Part shown: piece by piece, positions 41,917 to 50,023 of the stretch
Numbering within the stretch: the first letter of the stretch is position 1
Layout of the letters: each line of letters opens with the position of its first letter
NCBI GenBank assembly: GCA_045604705.1
Contig: JAZUOO010000030.1
Coordinates: 40,797 to 104,796, forward strand
Source: SIG622 sp045604705
GTDB taxonomy: Bacteria; Bacillota; Clostridia; Oscillospirales; CAG-382
Direction of reading: 5' to 3'
Length of the DNA: 64,000 nt
Notes under the pieces: model-generated
Seen by the model: only the letters and a program-made list of their open reading frames with translations
Told to the model about the DNA's origin: nothing
The model's database searches: none
Position numbers and translations under genes: made by a program

Positions 41917-42900
41917 TTAAAAAATACTTAAAATACTGTCAACCTGCGGCATTGCACATCTTATAAACAGGTAGCCTGCATACATTGCAAGCATTACTGC
42001 TCCCTGCCACTTTCTGTACTTCCCTGCAAATATAGTGGGAATTACCGCAACTGCCATAACTATAAGGGTTATCGGCAAATCAAGACCGTACGATGCTTTC
42101 GGAACTACAAGCTTACCGCCGGAAATAAGTGAGCAAACAGGGAGAATAACCGTAAGGTCGATAATATTTGCACCGATAATGTTTCCGACGGAAAGTGCTG
42201 TTTCTTTCTTGCGTATAGCCGTAATTGCCGTTACAAGCTCGGGAAGGCTTGTTCCCACAGCAATAACAGTAACACCGATAACAGCCTCGGAAACACCTAT
42301 TATTCTTGCGAGCTGTTGACCGTAATCAACAAGGAATCTTGCACCGAGAACTATACCGATTGTGCCTACAACAAACATTATAAGATTCTTTACAAGAAGA
42401 TTTTTCGTCATTTCCGGCTTTTCATCATCTGCAGAATCGGACATAGACTTCTTTGCGTCGACTATGCTTCCGTATGTATAATATGCGAATATTGCAAGGA
42501 GCACAAATGTAGGCAGATAACCAAGCTTTCCCGAAAGGCTGCCAACAAGCAACACCACACACGAAAAAATCATAAGAAGTGCCTTTTGGGCATAGCTTTT
42601 TCTCTCAATAACCGCAGGAAGAAACACTACCGTCACCGCCATGATAAGTGCCATATTTGCTGTGACAGAACCTATTGCGTTACCCGCTGCAATATCAACA
42701 GAGCCGCCGACCGTTGCAAAAACCGAGGTCAGAAGTTCGGGAAGCGTAGTTGCCACACTGACGATTGTTGCACCGATAAGGAACTTCGGGATTCCGAAAA
42801 CCTCCGCAAACCAGCTTGCCGCATCCACAAACCAGTCGCCGCCCTTGATAATAAGTATAAGACCGACTATAAACATTAAAATTATTACTGCAGTATTCAT
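41917..42900 (-). CDS. CaCA-family sodium/calcium exchanger-like protein
   Basis: 327 residues, about ten transmembrane helices in two inverted halves. The two alpha-repeats are visible: GATIVSVATTLPELLTS with GNAIGS, and GVTVIAVGTSLPELVTA with GNIIGANI. The acidic ion-binding residues (PEL) are intact in both; the first repeat has Thr where Ser is usual. Bacterial YrbG-like members exchange Ca2+ for Na+ or H+. It lies between the exonuclease and M16 peptidase genes with very short gaps. Confidence 0.9.
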   Translation of the reverse strand: MNTAVIILMFIVGLILIIKGGDWFVDAASWFAEVFGIPKFLIGATIVSVATTLPELLTSVFATVGGSVDIAAGNAIGSVTANMALIMAVTVVFLPAVIERKSYAQKALLMIFSCVVLLVGSLSGKLGYLPTFVLLAIFAYYTYGSIVDAKKSMSDSADDEKPEMTKNLLVKNLIMFVVGTIGIVLGARFLVDYGQQLARIIGVSEAVIGVTVIAVGTSLPELVTAITAIRKKETALSVGNIIGANIIDLTVILPVCSLISGGKLVVPKASYGLDLPITLIVMAVAVIPTIFAGKYRKWQGAVMLAMYAGYLFIRCAMPQVDSILSIF

Positions 42901-42932
42901 AATAAATTCCCCCGTTATTTTTTATTCCGATT

Positions 42933-43877
42933 TTATGTCATTTTGATTTTTCTGTTTTCTTTTCCGAGTTTTCTTTCAAGCTCTTTTACAACAAGAGCAT
43001 CATATGTTTGCCTGTCGCCATCCTTGCACTCCCTTACGGTTCTGTAAACGGTAACATTTTTGGATGGATCCTTGGTATCGCTGATTCTCAGTCTTACCGT
43101 AAATTCACCGTGAGCTTCGCACCTTGCAAGGCTCAGATACTTGAATCTGTTCGCACGCACAAAGGGTGCAATTTCGCAAAACTTCCCGTCACAAACAGGA
43201 CAGGACGGATTACATATCTCACGGTTTGTAAGAGCAGATCGTCTGCTTTTGAGTCCGCTGAAAATGGTCTTGCCTTTATCATTGCCGCAAAGTGCGCATT
43301 TTGCACCGGGATATTCTGCAATTCCCTTTTCAATATTCAGTTTTTTTGCTATCATTGCGGTGTAATATGCGTCATTGAGTGCATCGTGAGCTTTCAGAGT
43401 ATTCTCGATCCGGAAGTACTCTACCGCCGCCGCAAGAGATTTCTGATTTGTCCCTGTATCCGTCTGCATATTGAAGAACACCTGAAGATTGTACCATGTC
43501 TTGCAAAACTCGGAGTTTTCGCCGTTGACATTGCAGTTCTGACGAAGTATTCTTATGTCGTCTATTCCCCATGTGAAGAAAACCGCATCAGGCTCGCACC
43601 AATCCACAAATTTCTTAATACAGTCCGAAAATGAGGGAGCATTTTCCAGCATTTCCCCGGTAATACCCGTAAGCTCGGAAACCTTGCTGTTCATCTTTGT
43701 ATAGACTTTGGGTTTTATTTCCGATTTGAATACACTCTCTATTTCAAGATTTTCCGAGAGCTTCACGGCACCTATCTGTATTATCTCTCCCGAAAAACGC
43801 TTTCCGTCTTCAAGTATCATCGTCTGCTTTGAGCTTTGCGCCTGATTCCACTCAAAGTCCACAGCTATGTATTTCAT
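42933..43877 (-). CDS. DEDDh 3'-5' exonuclease with Cys-rich C-terminal region
   Basis: 314 residues. The exonuclease domain (1-185) has DFEWN (DxE), a central Asp in TWGIDDIRIL, and HDALNDA (HxxxxD), i.e. the DEDDh set, closest to KapD/ERI-1-type RNases. After it come paired cysteines (CALCGNDKG and CNPSCPVCDGKFC), which may form a zinc-binding module, and a basic tail. The C-terminal module is unusual for the family. Substrate (RNA or DNA) is not known. The upstream gap contains a MITE-like element. Confidence 0.82.
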   Translation of the reverse strand: MKYIAVDFEWNQAQSSKQTMILEDGKRFSGEIIQIGAVKLSENLEIESVFKSEIKPKVYTKMNSKVSELTGITGEMLENAPSFSDCIKKFVDWCEPDAVFFTWGIDDIRILRQNCNVNGENSEFCKTWYNLQVFFNMQTDTGTNQKSLAAAVEYFRIENTLKAHDALNDAYYTAMIAKKLNIEKGIAEYPGAKCALCGNDKGKTIFSGLKSRRSALTNREICNPSCPVCDGKFCEIAPFVRANRFKYLSLARCEAHGEFTVRLRISDTKDPSKNVTVYRTVRECKDGDRQTYDALVVKELERKLGKENRKIKMT

Positions 43878-43903
43878 GACTTTGGAGTCCTTTCGTTTTT
43901 AAA

Positions 43904-44161
43904 AATGCACAATGCACAATACATAATGCACAATTTTTGTTGATTTCCCCTCAGAGCTTTGCCTGAATTTGCAATCTTTGACAGCGGAAATCTTCTTTTT
44001 ATTTCATCTGCGTCGCAGAATTTGCGTTGCTTCTTATTAACTGTAAATCAAATAATTACTTCGTTCTGCAAAAACACATTCAAATCCGAATCTGCCGATT
44101 TTAAAATCAATCGAAGGTTGCGAAGTAACCAACCTCAATTGTACATTGTGAATTGTGCATT
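43904..44161. mobile_element. MITE-like element with terminal inverted repeats
   Basis: 258 bases without a coding frame of note. The left end AATGCACAATGCACAAT and the right end ATTGTGAATTGTGCATT are inverted repeats matching at 16 of 17 positions. Further TGCACAAT copies lie just inside the left end. No transposase is present. It sits in an intergenic gap between the exonuclease and the DUF3006-like gene, as miniature non-autonomous elements often do. No clear target-site duplication is seen. Confidence 0.6.
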
Positions 44162-44165
44162 GCTG

Positions 44166-44342
44166 TTACTCTTCCTTTATGCTGTAGGACAAAAACTCAT
44201 ACACCAGCTCCGTCCCCTCGTCGATACAGTCCGGAAGAAGTGCCCTTGCGACAAGTATTTCATCATTCGAGCCGTCGTCCGTTCTTGCAAGTACAGCATA
44301 ATCTCCGTCTATCTTTTTGACTTTGTATTCTGTTCTTTCCAT
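44166..44342 (-). CDS. DUF3006-like small protein
   Basis: 58 residues (MERTEYKVKKIDGDYAVLAR, then ALLPDCIDEGTELVYEFLSY). The layout fits DUF3006-type small beta proteins (an opening strand with 'DG-YAVL', then 'LP..I.EG..L'). GGGTGA lies a few bases before the ATG, and it starts 11 bases after the rqcH stop, so it is co-transcribed. Function is unknown. Confidence 0.7.
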   Translation of the reverse strand: MERTEYKVKKIDGDYAVLARTDDGSNDEILVARALLPDCIDEGTELVYEFLSYSIKEE

Positions 44343-44353
44343 ATCTTCACCCG

Positions 44354-46171
44354 TTATTTTGTGACCTTAAGTCTTTTTACAAGCTCCTCGTCCGCTGTAA
44401 CATAAGCAGTATAGTTTGTTTCATATATTACAAATCCCGGCTTTGAACCCGAGGGCTTTTTTACATTCTTTATTCTCGTATAATCCACAGGAACTCCGGG
44501 CATATCCTTACCCTTAGAGTAGTATGCCGCAATTGTTGCCGCTTCCGTATAATCCTCGGCAGATGGCTCATCCTTGCCGCAGAACATGACAGTGTGCGAT
44601 CCCGGCATTCCCTTGACATGAAACCACATATCAAATTTGTCGGCTATCTCGCACGTCAGATAATCGTTCTGCAGGTTGTTCTTTCCGCAAAGTATCCTGT
44701 AACCGCCGCTTGATTTAAATTCCATAAGGTCATAGGTTTTCTTCATCTTCTGCTTTCTTGCGTTCTTCGCCTTTGTACGTGTACCGAACATGGATTCAAG
44801 CTTCTTTCCGTAGCCGCTTATGGCAAGCTCTTCACGAATTTCGGCAATATCCTTTTCGCCCTCCGCTTTTGTAAGGCTGTCGAAGATAGTGTCGATGTAT
44901 TCAAGCTCTTCTCTACCTGCCTTTATCTGTACGGTGAGCTGAATCTCTCTTGTTTTGGCTTTCGTATAGAGCTTATAATATTTCTGTGCATTCTGTGCGG
45001 GCGTAAGATTTATTTCAAGCGGAACCTCAACTTCTTTACCGTTTCCATCCTCGTCGCACTCATTATAATCAATAAGCCTTGCTGTGGTATCGCCCTTTTT
45101 CAGCATATACATATAAGCGGTAATAAGGTCGCCGTACAGCTTCAACTTATCCCTTTCGGCACACTCTGCAAGATCCTTTTCCTGAAGTGAAATCTTCTTT
45201 GTAATTCTGGCACTTGCTGCCGACAAAAGCCTGAGTACATCCTGACTCTTACGCTTTATACTCTCGTTTCTATCTTTTTCATAACAGAATTTATCAAGAA
45301 GCTCTCCGAAAGAACCACACCTTATACAAAGTGCAGAAAGTCCGTACTGACGTATCTCGCAAAAAGAGTATTCCATAGGTCTCTTGTCCTTGTCGTAAAG
45401 GATATACGGTTCAAAATCTCCGTTCGCCACCTTGCCGTAAATCTCACCAAAATAGAACCACAGCTTTTCACGGTCAACATCCGCAAGTCTGTAGGTGGTC
45501 TGCTTTGTCGCTCTGAAAGAAATCTCCCTTGCAATAAGCGGCGAAAGCCCTCTGTAGTTGGAAATAAGATACTTGTCAACCGCATTCTCGCCGAAGCCTT
45601 CGGAAATATCTTTTGTGAGCTTTTCGAGAAATTCCTCTTTTGTAACTGCAAGAGTATCAAGCTTACCCTCCTGCACCGGCGGCAGCTCATAGGGAAATCC
45701 GGGAAGTATCTGTCTTTTCGCCTTAACAGACAAATCCACATATCTTATCGCAGACAAAACACGCCTTTGTTCATCAAGCAATATTATATTGCTGTAGGTA
45801 CCCATTATCTCCACAATAAGCGATTTTTCAGACTTAAAGCCCATCTCATCGTGGGAGCTGATACCTATTTCAACGGCTCTTTCAAATCCGAGCTGTTTTA
45901 CAAACATTATATGACCGCCTACAAGATGCTTACGAAGAAGCATACAGAACATGGGCGGTTCTGCGGGATTTTCCCTGTCATTCACGGTAAAACCAAAGCG
46001 TGACATTCCCGCAACAGCCGACAAAAGCAGCTTTTTATTTTCCCCCCCGCATTTCAGAGAAAGTACGACTATGTCCCTCTCGGGCTGGTATATTTTATCT
46101 ATTCTTGCACCTGTCGCAATATCGGATATTTCCTTTGTTACTGCGGCGGTGAGTCCTGCATCAAATGGCAT
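44354..46171 (-). CDS. rqcH: NFACT-family ribosome quality-control protein (RqcH/FbpA)
   Basis: 605 residues from the ATG at 46171, which has GGAGGG seven bases upstream. NFACT-N (MPFDAGLTAAVTKEISD), a helical middle with coiled coils, and the NFACT-R domain (NDYLTCEIADKFDMWFHVKG, then MPGSHTVM). RqcH binds stalled 50S-peptidyl-tRNA complexes and recruits tRNA-Ala for C-terminal Ala tailing; older annotations call it fibronectin-binding protein. The position often written as a DR motif reads E-R here (QLGFERAVEI), a conservative change. An in-frame upstream extension has no ribosome-binding site. Confidence 0.92.
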   Translation of the reverse strand: MPFDAGLTAAVTKEISDIATGARIDKIYQPERDIVVLSLKCGGENKKLLLSAVAGMSRFGFTVNDRENPAEPPMFCMLLRKHLVGGHIMFVKQLGFERAVEIGISSHDEMGFKSEKSLIVEIMGTYSNIILLDEQRRVLSAIRYVDLSVKAKRQILPGFPYELPPVQEGKLDTLAVTKEEFLEKLTKDISEGFGENAVDKYLISNYRGLSPLIAREISFRATKQTTYRLADVDREKLWFYFGEIYGKVANGDFEPYILYDKDKRPMEYSFCEIRQYGLSALCIRCGSFGELLDKFCYEKDRNESIKRKSQDVLRLLSAASARITKKISLQEKDLAECAERDKLKLYGDLITAYMYMLKKGDTTARLIDYNECDEDGNGKEVEVPLEINLTPAQNAQKYYKLYTKAKTREIQLTVQIKAGREELEYIDTIFDSLTKAEGEKDIAEIREELAISGYGKKLESMFGTRTKAKNARKQKMKKTYDLMEFKSSGGYRILCGKNNLQNDYLTCEIADKFDMWFHVKGMPGSHTVMFCGKDEPSAEDYTEAATIAAYYSKGKDMPGVPVDYTRIKNVKKPSGSKPGFVIYETNYTAYVTADEELVKRLKVTK

Positions 46172-46185
46172 TTTATCCCTCCGGG

Positions 46186-46258
46186 AAATGCAAAATGCAC
46201 CAAGAATCCTCATTCTTCAAAGATTACTTGTCATCTTATAAGTGCAAAATGCAAAATT
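46186..46258. repeat. Short direct repeats in the nif3-rqcH gap
   Basis: TGCAAAATGCA occurs at both ends (about 46189 and 46243), with an AAGAAT/ATTCTT hairpin between. The motif resembles the terminal sequence of the MITE-like element at 43.9 kb. Confidence 0.45.
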
Positions 46259-46262
46259 ATTT

Positions 46263-47018
46263 TTATACTGTGAAAAAGGGACTTCCGACATCGTAGAAAG
46301 AGAATGCAACATAGGGAAACTCGGTTTGGAGTCTTTCGCACAGCTTTTTGGCGGCAGGGTTTTCGGTGTGGTAGTGACCTGCGTCAAATACTGCAATACC
46401 GGATGTTTTAGCTTCTCTGAAAGTTTCATGTGAGAAGTCTGCACTGACATAGGCATCTGAGACTGTGGCAGCCTCGGCGAGGAAATCTTTGCCTGCACCG
46501 CCGCATACGGATACTTTTTTGATTTTTGCGTTCTTTTCAAAATATGTTTTCATTGTTCCACAGTCAAGCTTTATGCGGAGATAGTCCGCAAACTCACTGC
46601 CTGTCATTTCCTTGTCAAGCTCGCCGACACGCAGGAATGTTCCGTTGTCCGTAATGCTCGTAAGTCCGAGAGTCTCGGCAAGAATATCATTTACGCCGTT
46701 CTTCGCCTTGTCAAATCTTGTGTGATAAGACAGCACTGATATACCGTTTTTCATAAGCAGCTCTATTTCCGAGAACTTTTCGCCTTTTATATTCGGCATA
46801 GGTCTGAAAATAAAGGGGTGGTGGGTAATTATAAGCTCTGCACCGATTTCTGCTGCATATTTTACGGCATCCGTGTTTATTTCAAGGCATACGACAGTCT
46901 TTTTCACTTCGTTATCTGGATTTTTGCAAAACATTATTCCGTCGTTGTCCCAAGGCTCGGAAAGCTCCCTTGCGGCAAAGGCGGATATATAGTTGTCTAT
47001 ATCTTTTATAGTAATCAT
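46263..47018 (-). CDS. Nif3/YqfO-like dinuclear metal-center protein
   Basis: 251 residues, the short single-domain form. Metal-ligand motifs include ELIITHHPFIF and the C-terminal DAGHYHTE. Nif3-like proteins form toroidal hexamers and, next to trmK, are a conserved Firmicutes pair; the reaction is not established (GTP cyclohydrolase I type 2 annotation is common but weak). It lies 11 bases after trmK. Confidence 0.9.
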   Translation of the reverse strand: MITIKDIDNYISAFAARELSEPWDNDGIMFCKNPDNEVKKTVVCLEINTDAVKYAAEIGAELIITHHPFIFRPMPNIKGEKFSEIELLMKNGISVLSYHTRFDKAKNGVNDILAETLGLTSITDNGTFLRVGELDKEMTGSEFADYLRIKLDCGTMKTYFEKNAKIKKVSVCGGAGKDFLAEAATVSDAYVSADFSHETFREAKTSGIAVFDAGHYHTENPAAKKLCERLQTEFPYVAFSFYDVGSPFFTV

Positions 47019-47029
47019 ATTTACCCCTT

Positions 47030-47782
47030 TTATTTTAAGGACATAAGAAGCTCCGACAGCTCCCTTTCAAGAATCCTGTCCGCTTCCGACACCTGCGGCT
47101 GACGAAGAAGATTCTTTGCATGAACGAGCTTTCTCTCACAAAGCTCCAAGAGCAGCTCGCCGCCCTTTTGTATGTTTTTGCGCCCCAGCATAAGCTCCGA
47201 TTGGGAATACTCATATTTTTCGCCGGTATACTCCGCACACATAACAGTATATATTCTGCCGCTGTCACGGACAAGCCTTTCATCCTCGATAAGAAATCCG
47301 TTTTCTGAAAGCCAAAGTCTCAATTCAAGCTCACTTGACATTGGCTGAAGAATGAATTTTACTCCGTTTTTCCAAAATTCCTTTGCCCTCTCCAGAATGC
47401 CTGATATGACCTCGCCGCCCATTCCACAGATTATAATGTGGGTTATCCCCTTGTTTTCTATTCCCGAGAGTCCGTCACCAAGTCTTATGTTTATCTTTTC
47501 CGACAGAGCAAATCCTCTTGTATCACGGTTTGCTATATTCTTTCTCGCAATACTTATCGGCTTTTCGTTTATATCCGAGGCATAGACAAAATCGCATATT
47601 CCCTTTTCAATAAGGTATATGGACAAATATCCGTGGTCACAGCCTATATCGGCACAGATTTTTCTGCCGCAAGAGTCCACCGCAGACGAAACGGCGACAT
47701 ATTCTGCCGCCGCCAAAAGTCTTTTTCCGACACGGATTTTTTGGTCTATGCCGCCTTTATTACTTACTCTTGATGTGCTCAT
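47030..47782 (-). CDS. trmK: TrmK, tRNA (adenine22-N1)-methyltransferase
   Basis: 250 residues. SAM motif ADIGCDHGYLSIYL, then YASDINEKPISIARKN and the TrmK-typical IICGMGGEVISGIL. Methylates A22 in tRNA Ser and Tyr in Bacillus relatives. The ATG at 47782 lies inside the end of the DUF1858 gene (23-base overlap), with only a weak purine-rich site, so translation is likely coupled. The first 12-15 residues are not conserved, so the true start could be downstream. Confidence 0.92.
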   Translation of the reverse strand: MSTSRVSNKGGIDQKIRVGKRLLAAAEYVAVSSAVDSCGRKICADIGCDHGYLSIYLIEKGICDFVYASDINEKPISIARKNIANRDTRGFALSEKINIRLGDGLSGIENKGITHIIICGMGGEVISGILERAKEFWKNGVKFILQPMSSELELRLWLSENGFLIEDERLVRDSGRIYTVMCAEYTGEKYEYSQSELMLGRKNIQKGGELLLELCERKLVHAKNLLRQPQVSEADRILERELSELLMSLK

Positions 47783-47963
47783 TGAGCTTTCTTACAAGTT
47801 CATCTGCATCGGTACCGTGAACATTGCACGCCTCTTCGATTGTTTCACCTCTTGAGCAGGGGCATCCCAGGCAGTGCATACCGATTTCGAGAAAATAGGG
47901 TGCGCAGTCTTCGTGAGCGTCAAGGATATCGCCGATTATTGTTTCTTTTGTTACTTCTGTCAT
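47760..47963 (-). CDS. DUF1858 small redox-type protein
   Basis: 67 residues (DUF1858, hybrid-cluster-protein-associated redox disulfide domain). The motif GMHCLGCPCSRGETIEEAC has the conserved C-x2-C-x-C spacing plus a later Cys. Function is unproven; a thiol redox or metal role is inferred. SD AAAGGA is about 11 bases before the ATG. First gene after a strong promoter, and its 3' end overlaps trmK. Confidence 0.85.
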   Translation of the reverse strand: MTEVTKETIIGDILDAHEDCAPYFLEIGMHCLGCPCSRGETIEEACNVHGTDADELVRKLNEHIKSK

Positions 47964-48000
47964 TTTAAAATACGTCCTTTCAAAAATATATCACCCGTAT

Positions 48001-48029
48001 ATTATACACCGTTTTTTTTAATAAATCAA
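48001..48029 (-). promoter_or_regulatory. Promoter of the DUF1858-trmK-nif3 gene run
   Basis: Minus-strand TTGATT (48024-48029), 17-base spacer ending GTG, TATAAT (48001-48006), 37 bases before the start codon. No terminator is evident until after the M16 gene, so the eight minus-strand genes may be one transcription unit. Confidence 0.78.
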
Positions 48030-48082
48030 CGCAATTTTACGGGATATATAAACATAAAGTAAATTTTCCTGAATTTAAGCTG

Positions 48083-48589
48083 TCACACTGATGGTCTGTT
48101 CACAATAAAAACAATGCCGATTATAACAAAGAATATACCCAAACCTGCGGCACACATCCCCGCATACAGCTTCCCATTTCTGTCAAGCTCGTAATTCGGA
48201 ACGGCATCATAAGGATTATTTACGGGAACTCTTATTTCAAATCTTCCCTCTTTGCTCGCCGCAGCGAATGCCGTCATAGTTTCCTCTCCGAAAGACATTT
48301 TTGACTTAACGTTATATTCTCTTCCCTCATATTTAAAAGCAAGTGTCGGAAAATATTCCGTCTTTTTTGACAGCTTGACATGGCTGACCTTTTTGTCCCA
48401 ATTTGCAACCTTGCCGGAAACGATGGTGTACTTTGTCTTTCTCATATGAAGATGTGTGGCAATCTTTTTTATACCGCTTAAAAGAAAGCACAGACCGATA
48501 ATTATAAGTATCGTCCCCGATATTCTGCCGGAGCGTTCGAGGTATCTTGTGTAGTGGAGATGCTGAATCCTTTTGAATACTGTACTCAT
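48083..48589 (-). CDS. DUF3592-type membrane protein
   Basis: 168 residues with two transmembrane helices (about residues 22-42 and 142-163) flanking an extracytoplasmic beta-rich domain (FPTLAFKYEGREYNVKSKMSFG and RVPVNNPYDAVPN). This topology and the 'YNPxxP'-like loop fit DUF3592. Function is unknown. GGGAG lies seven bases before the ATG. Divergent from ruvC. Confidence 0.75.
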   Translation of the reverse strand: MSTVFKRIQHLHYTRYLERSGRISGTILIIIGLCFLLSGIKKIATHLHMRKTKYTIVSGKVANWDKKVSHVKLSKKTEYFPTLAFKYEGREYNVKSKMSFGEETMTAFAAASKEGRFEIRVPVNNPYDAVPNYELDRNGKLYAGMCAAGLGIFFVIIGIVFIVNRPSV

Positions 48590-48751
48590 TGTAATCTCCC
48601 ATTTTTATGTGTTGAATTTATGGGAATATTATATCGGGTTTTGGGTGGTTTGTCAATAGGGTGTTTTGGGATATTGGGAGTATGACAGATATTATGGCTT
48701 ATTATTTCATTATTTATTACTGTTCATCTTATGCAGGTTAACAAATCCCCC

Positions 48752-48780
48752 TTGACATTATACCAAACTTGTGGTATTAT
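48752..48780 (+). promoter_or_regulatory. ruvC promoter with a dyad in the spacer
   Basis: TTGACA (48752-48757), 17-base spacer, TATTAT (48775-48780). ATACCA and TGGTAT form an inverted repeat (ATACCAAACTTGTGGTAT, 48759-48776) filling the spacer and -10 edge, a typical operator position. It does not resemble the LexA box. Confidence 0.75.
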
Positions 48781-48842
48781 ATTATAATGGAGTAATAAAA
48801 TAGCCTAAGTATTCCATAATGAACCCAAAGGAGGAATCTGCC

Positions 48843-49337
48843 ATGGTAATACTCGGAATAGACCCGGGACTTGCAACCGTCGGCTTCGGCGTGTTGGATT
48901 ATGTCGCAGGCTCCTTTAAAGTCATAGATTACGGTGCGGTTCTGACACCTGCGGGAATGCCTCTTGAGGAAAGACTTCTTGAAATATACCGCGGCATAAC
49001 AGAGCTTTGCGAGACCTACAAGCCACAAGCCGTATCAATAGAAGAACTGTTCTTCAACGATAACAGAAAAACCGCTGTAACCGTCTGTGAAGCAAGAGGC
49101 GTAATTCTCCTTGCCGCCCACAAATGCGGAGTTCCGATTTTTGAGTACACGCCATTGCAGGTAAAGCAGGCGGTGACAGGCTACGGCAGAGCGGAAAAGC
49201 AGCAGATACAGTATATGGTCACAAACATATTGAAGCTTCGTGAAGTCCCGAAGCCCGATGATACGGCGGACGCACTGGCGATGGCTATTTGTCATGGATA
49301 TTCGCAGAGTAGCCTGCTGTTTGGAATTAAGAATTAA
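48843..49337 (+). CDS. ruvC: RuvC, Holliday junction resolvase
   Basis: 164 residues from the ATG at 48843, which has AAAGGAGG eight bases upstream; an ATG at 48819 lacks one. Catalytic acidic residues are visible: GIDPG (Asp near residue 6), IEELFF (Glu), and KPDDTADALA (two Asp near the C-terminus). It resolves Holliday junctions with RuvAB. First gene of the ruv cluster. Confidence 0.95.
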   Translation: MVILGIDPGLATVGFGVLDYVAGSFKVIDYGAVLTPAGMPLEERLLEIYRGITELCETYKPQAVSIEELFFNDNRKTAVTVCEARGVILLAAHKCGVPIFEYTPLQVKQAVTGYGRAEKQQIQYMVTNILKLREVPKPDDTADALAMAICHGYSQSSLLFGIKN

Positions 49338-49361
49338 TAATTTGGAATTAAAGGAAAGAGT

Positions 49362-49997
49362 ATGTATTATTATTTGAATGGTACGCTTGCGGAATTGTCC
49401 GTAAACATGGCGGTGATTGACTGCGGCGGTGTGGGATATCTTCTGACTATCAGCGGTACAACATATGATGCACTTGTGAAAAAGGGAGGCATGACGGCTT
49501 CCGGTGAGGCATCGGGTGTTAAAACAAAATTGTATACCTATCAGGCTGTGCGTGAGGATGCTATAGAGCTGTTTGGATTTTATTCCATGAATGAATGTAA
49601 TCTGTTTAAGCTCCTTATCACCGTTTCGGGTGTTGGTCCAAAGGCGGCTATGGCGATACTTTCGGCACTTTCGGTCGAGAGCTTTGTTGCGGCTTGTGCC
49701 CAAAATGATGCAAAGGCTATCTCCCGCGCAAACGGCGTGGGGCTCAAGACTGCACAGAAGATTATTCTCGAGCTCAAGGACAAGGTCGCCAAAGGCTTTG
49801 ATATGTCGGGCGATGTTCTCGACAGCGTATCTCCGTCGGGGAACGCTTATGTGCCGTCTTCCATTACAGGTGAGGCAATTGATGCACTTTGTGTGCTTGG
49901 GTATACTACTGCTGAAGCAACTAAAGCTGTAAAAGCTTGTAACGGGACAACTGTTGAAGATATTATCAGACAAGCGCTGGCGCTTTTGATGAAATAG
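49362..49997 (+). CDS. ruvA: RuvA, Holliday junction branch migration subunit
   Basis: 211 residues. An OB-fold N-terminus (MYYYLNGTLAELSVNMAVID) is followed by two helix-hairpin-helix motifs (LLITVSGVGPKAAMAIL; ISRANGVGLKTAQKIILELK) and a C-terminal UBA-like domain (ALCVLGYTTAEATKAVK) that contacts RuvB. AAAGGA lies seven bases before the ATG. The ruvC-ruvA gap carries a near-duplicate of TTTGGAATTAA. Confidence 0.96.
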   Translation: MYYYLNGTLAELSVNMAVIDCGGVGYLLTISGTTYDALVKKGGMTASGEASGVKTKLYTYQAVREDAIELFGFYSMNECNLFKLLITVSGVGPKAAMAILSALSVESFVAACAQNDAKAISRANGVGLKTAQKIILELKDKVAKGFDMSGDVLDSVSPSGNAYVPSSITGEAIDALCVLGYTTAEATKAVKACNGTTVEDIIRQALALLMK

Positions 49998-50023
49998 TTT
50001 TTACAGTGGAGAGGATATAGAAT

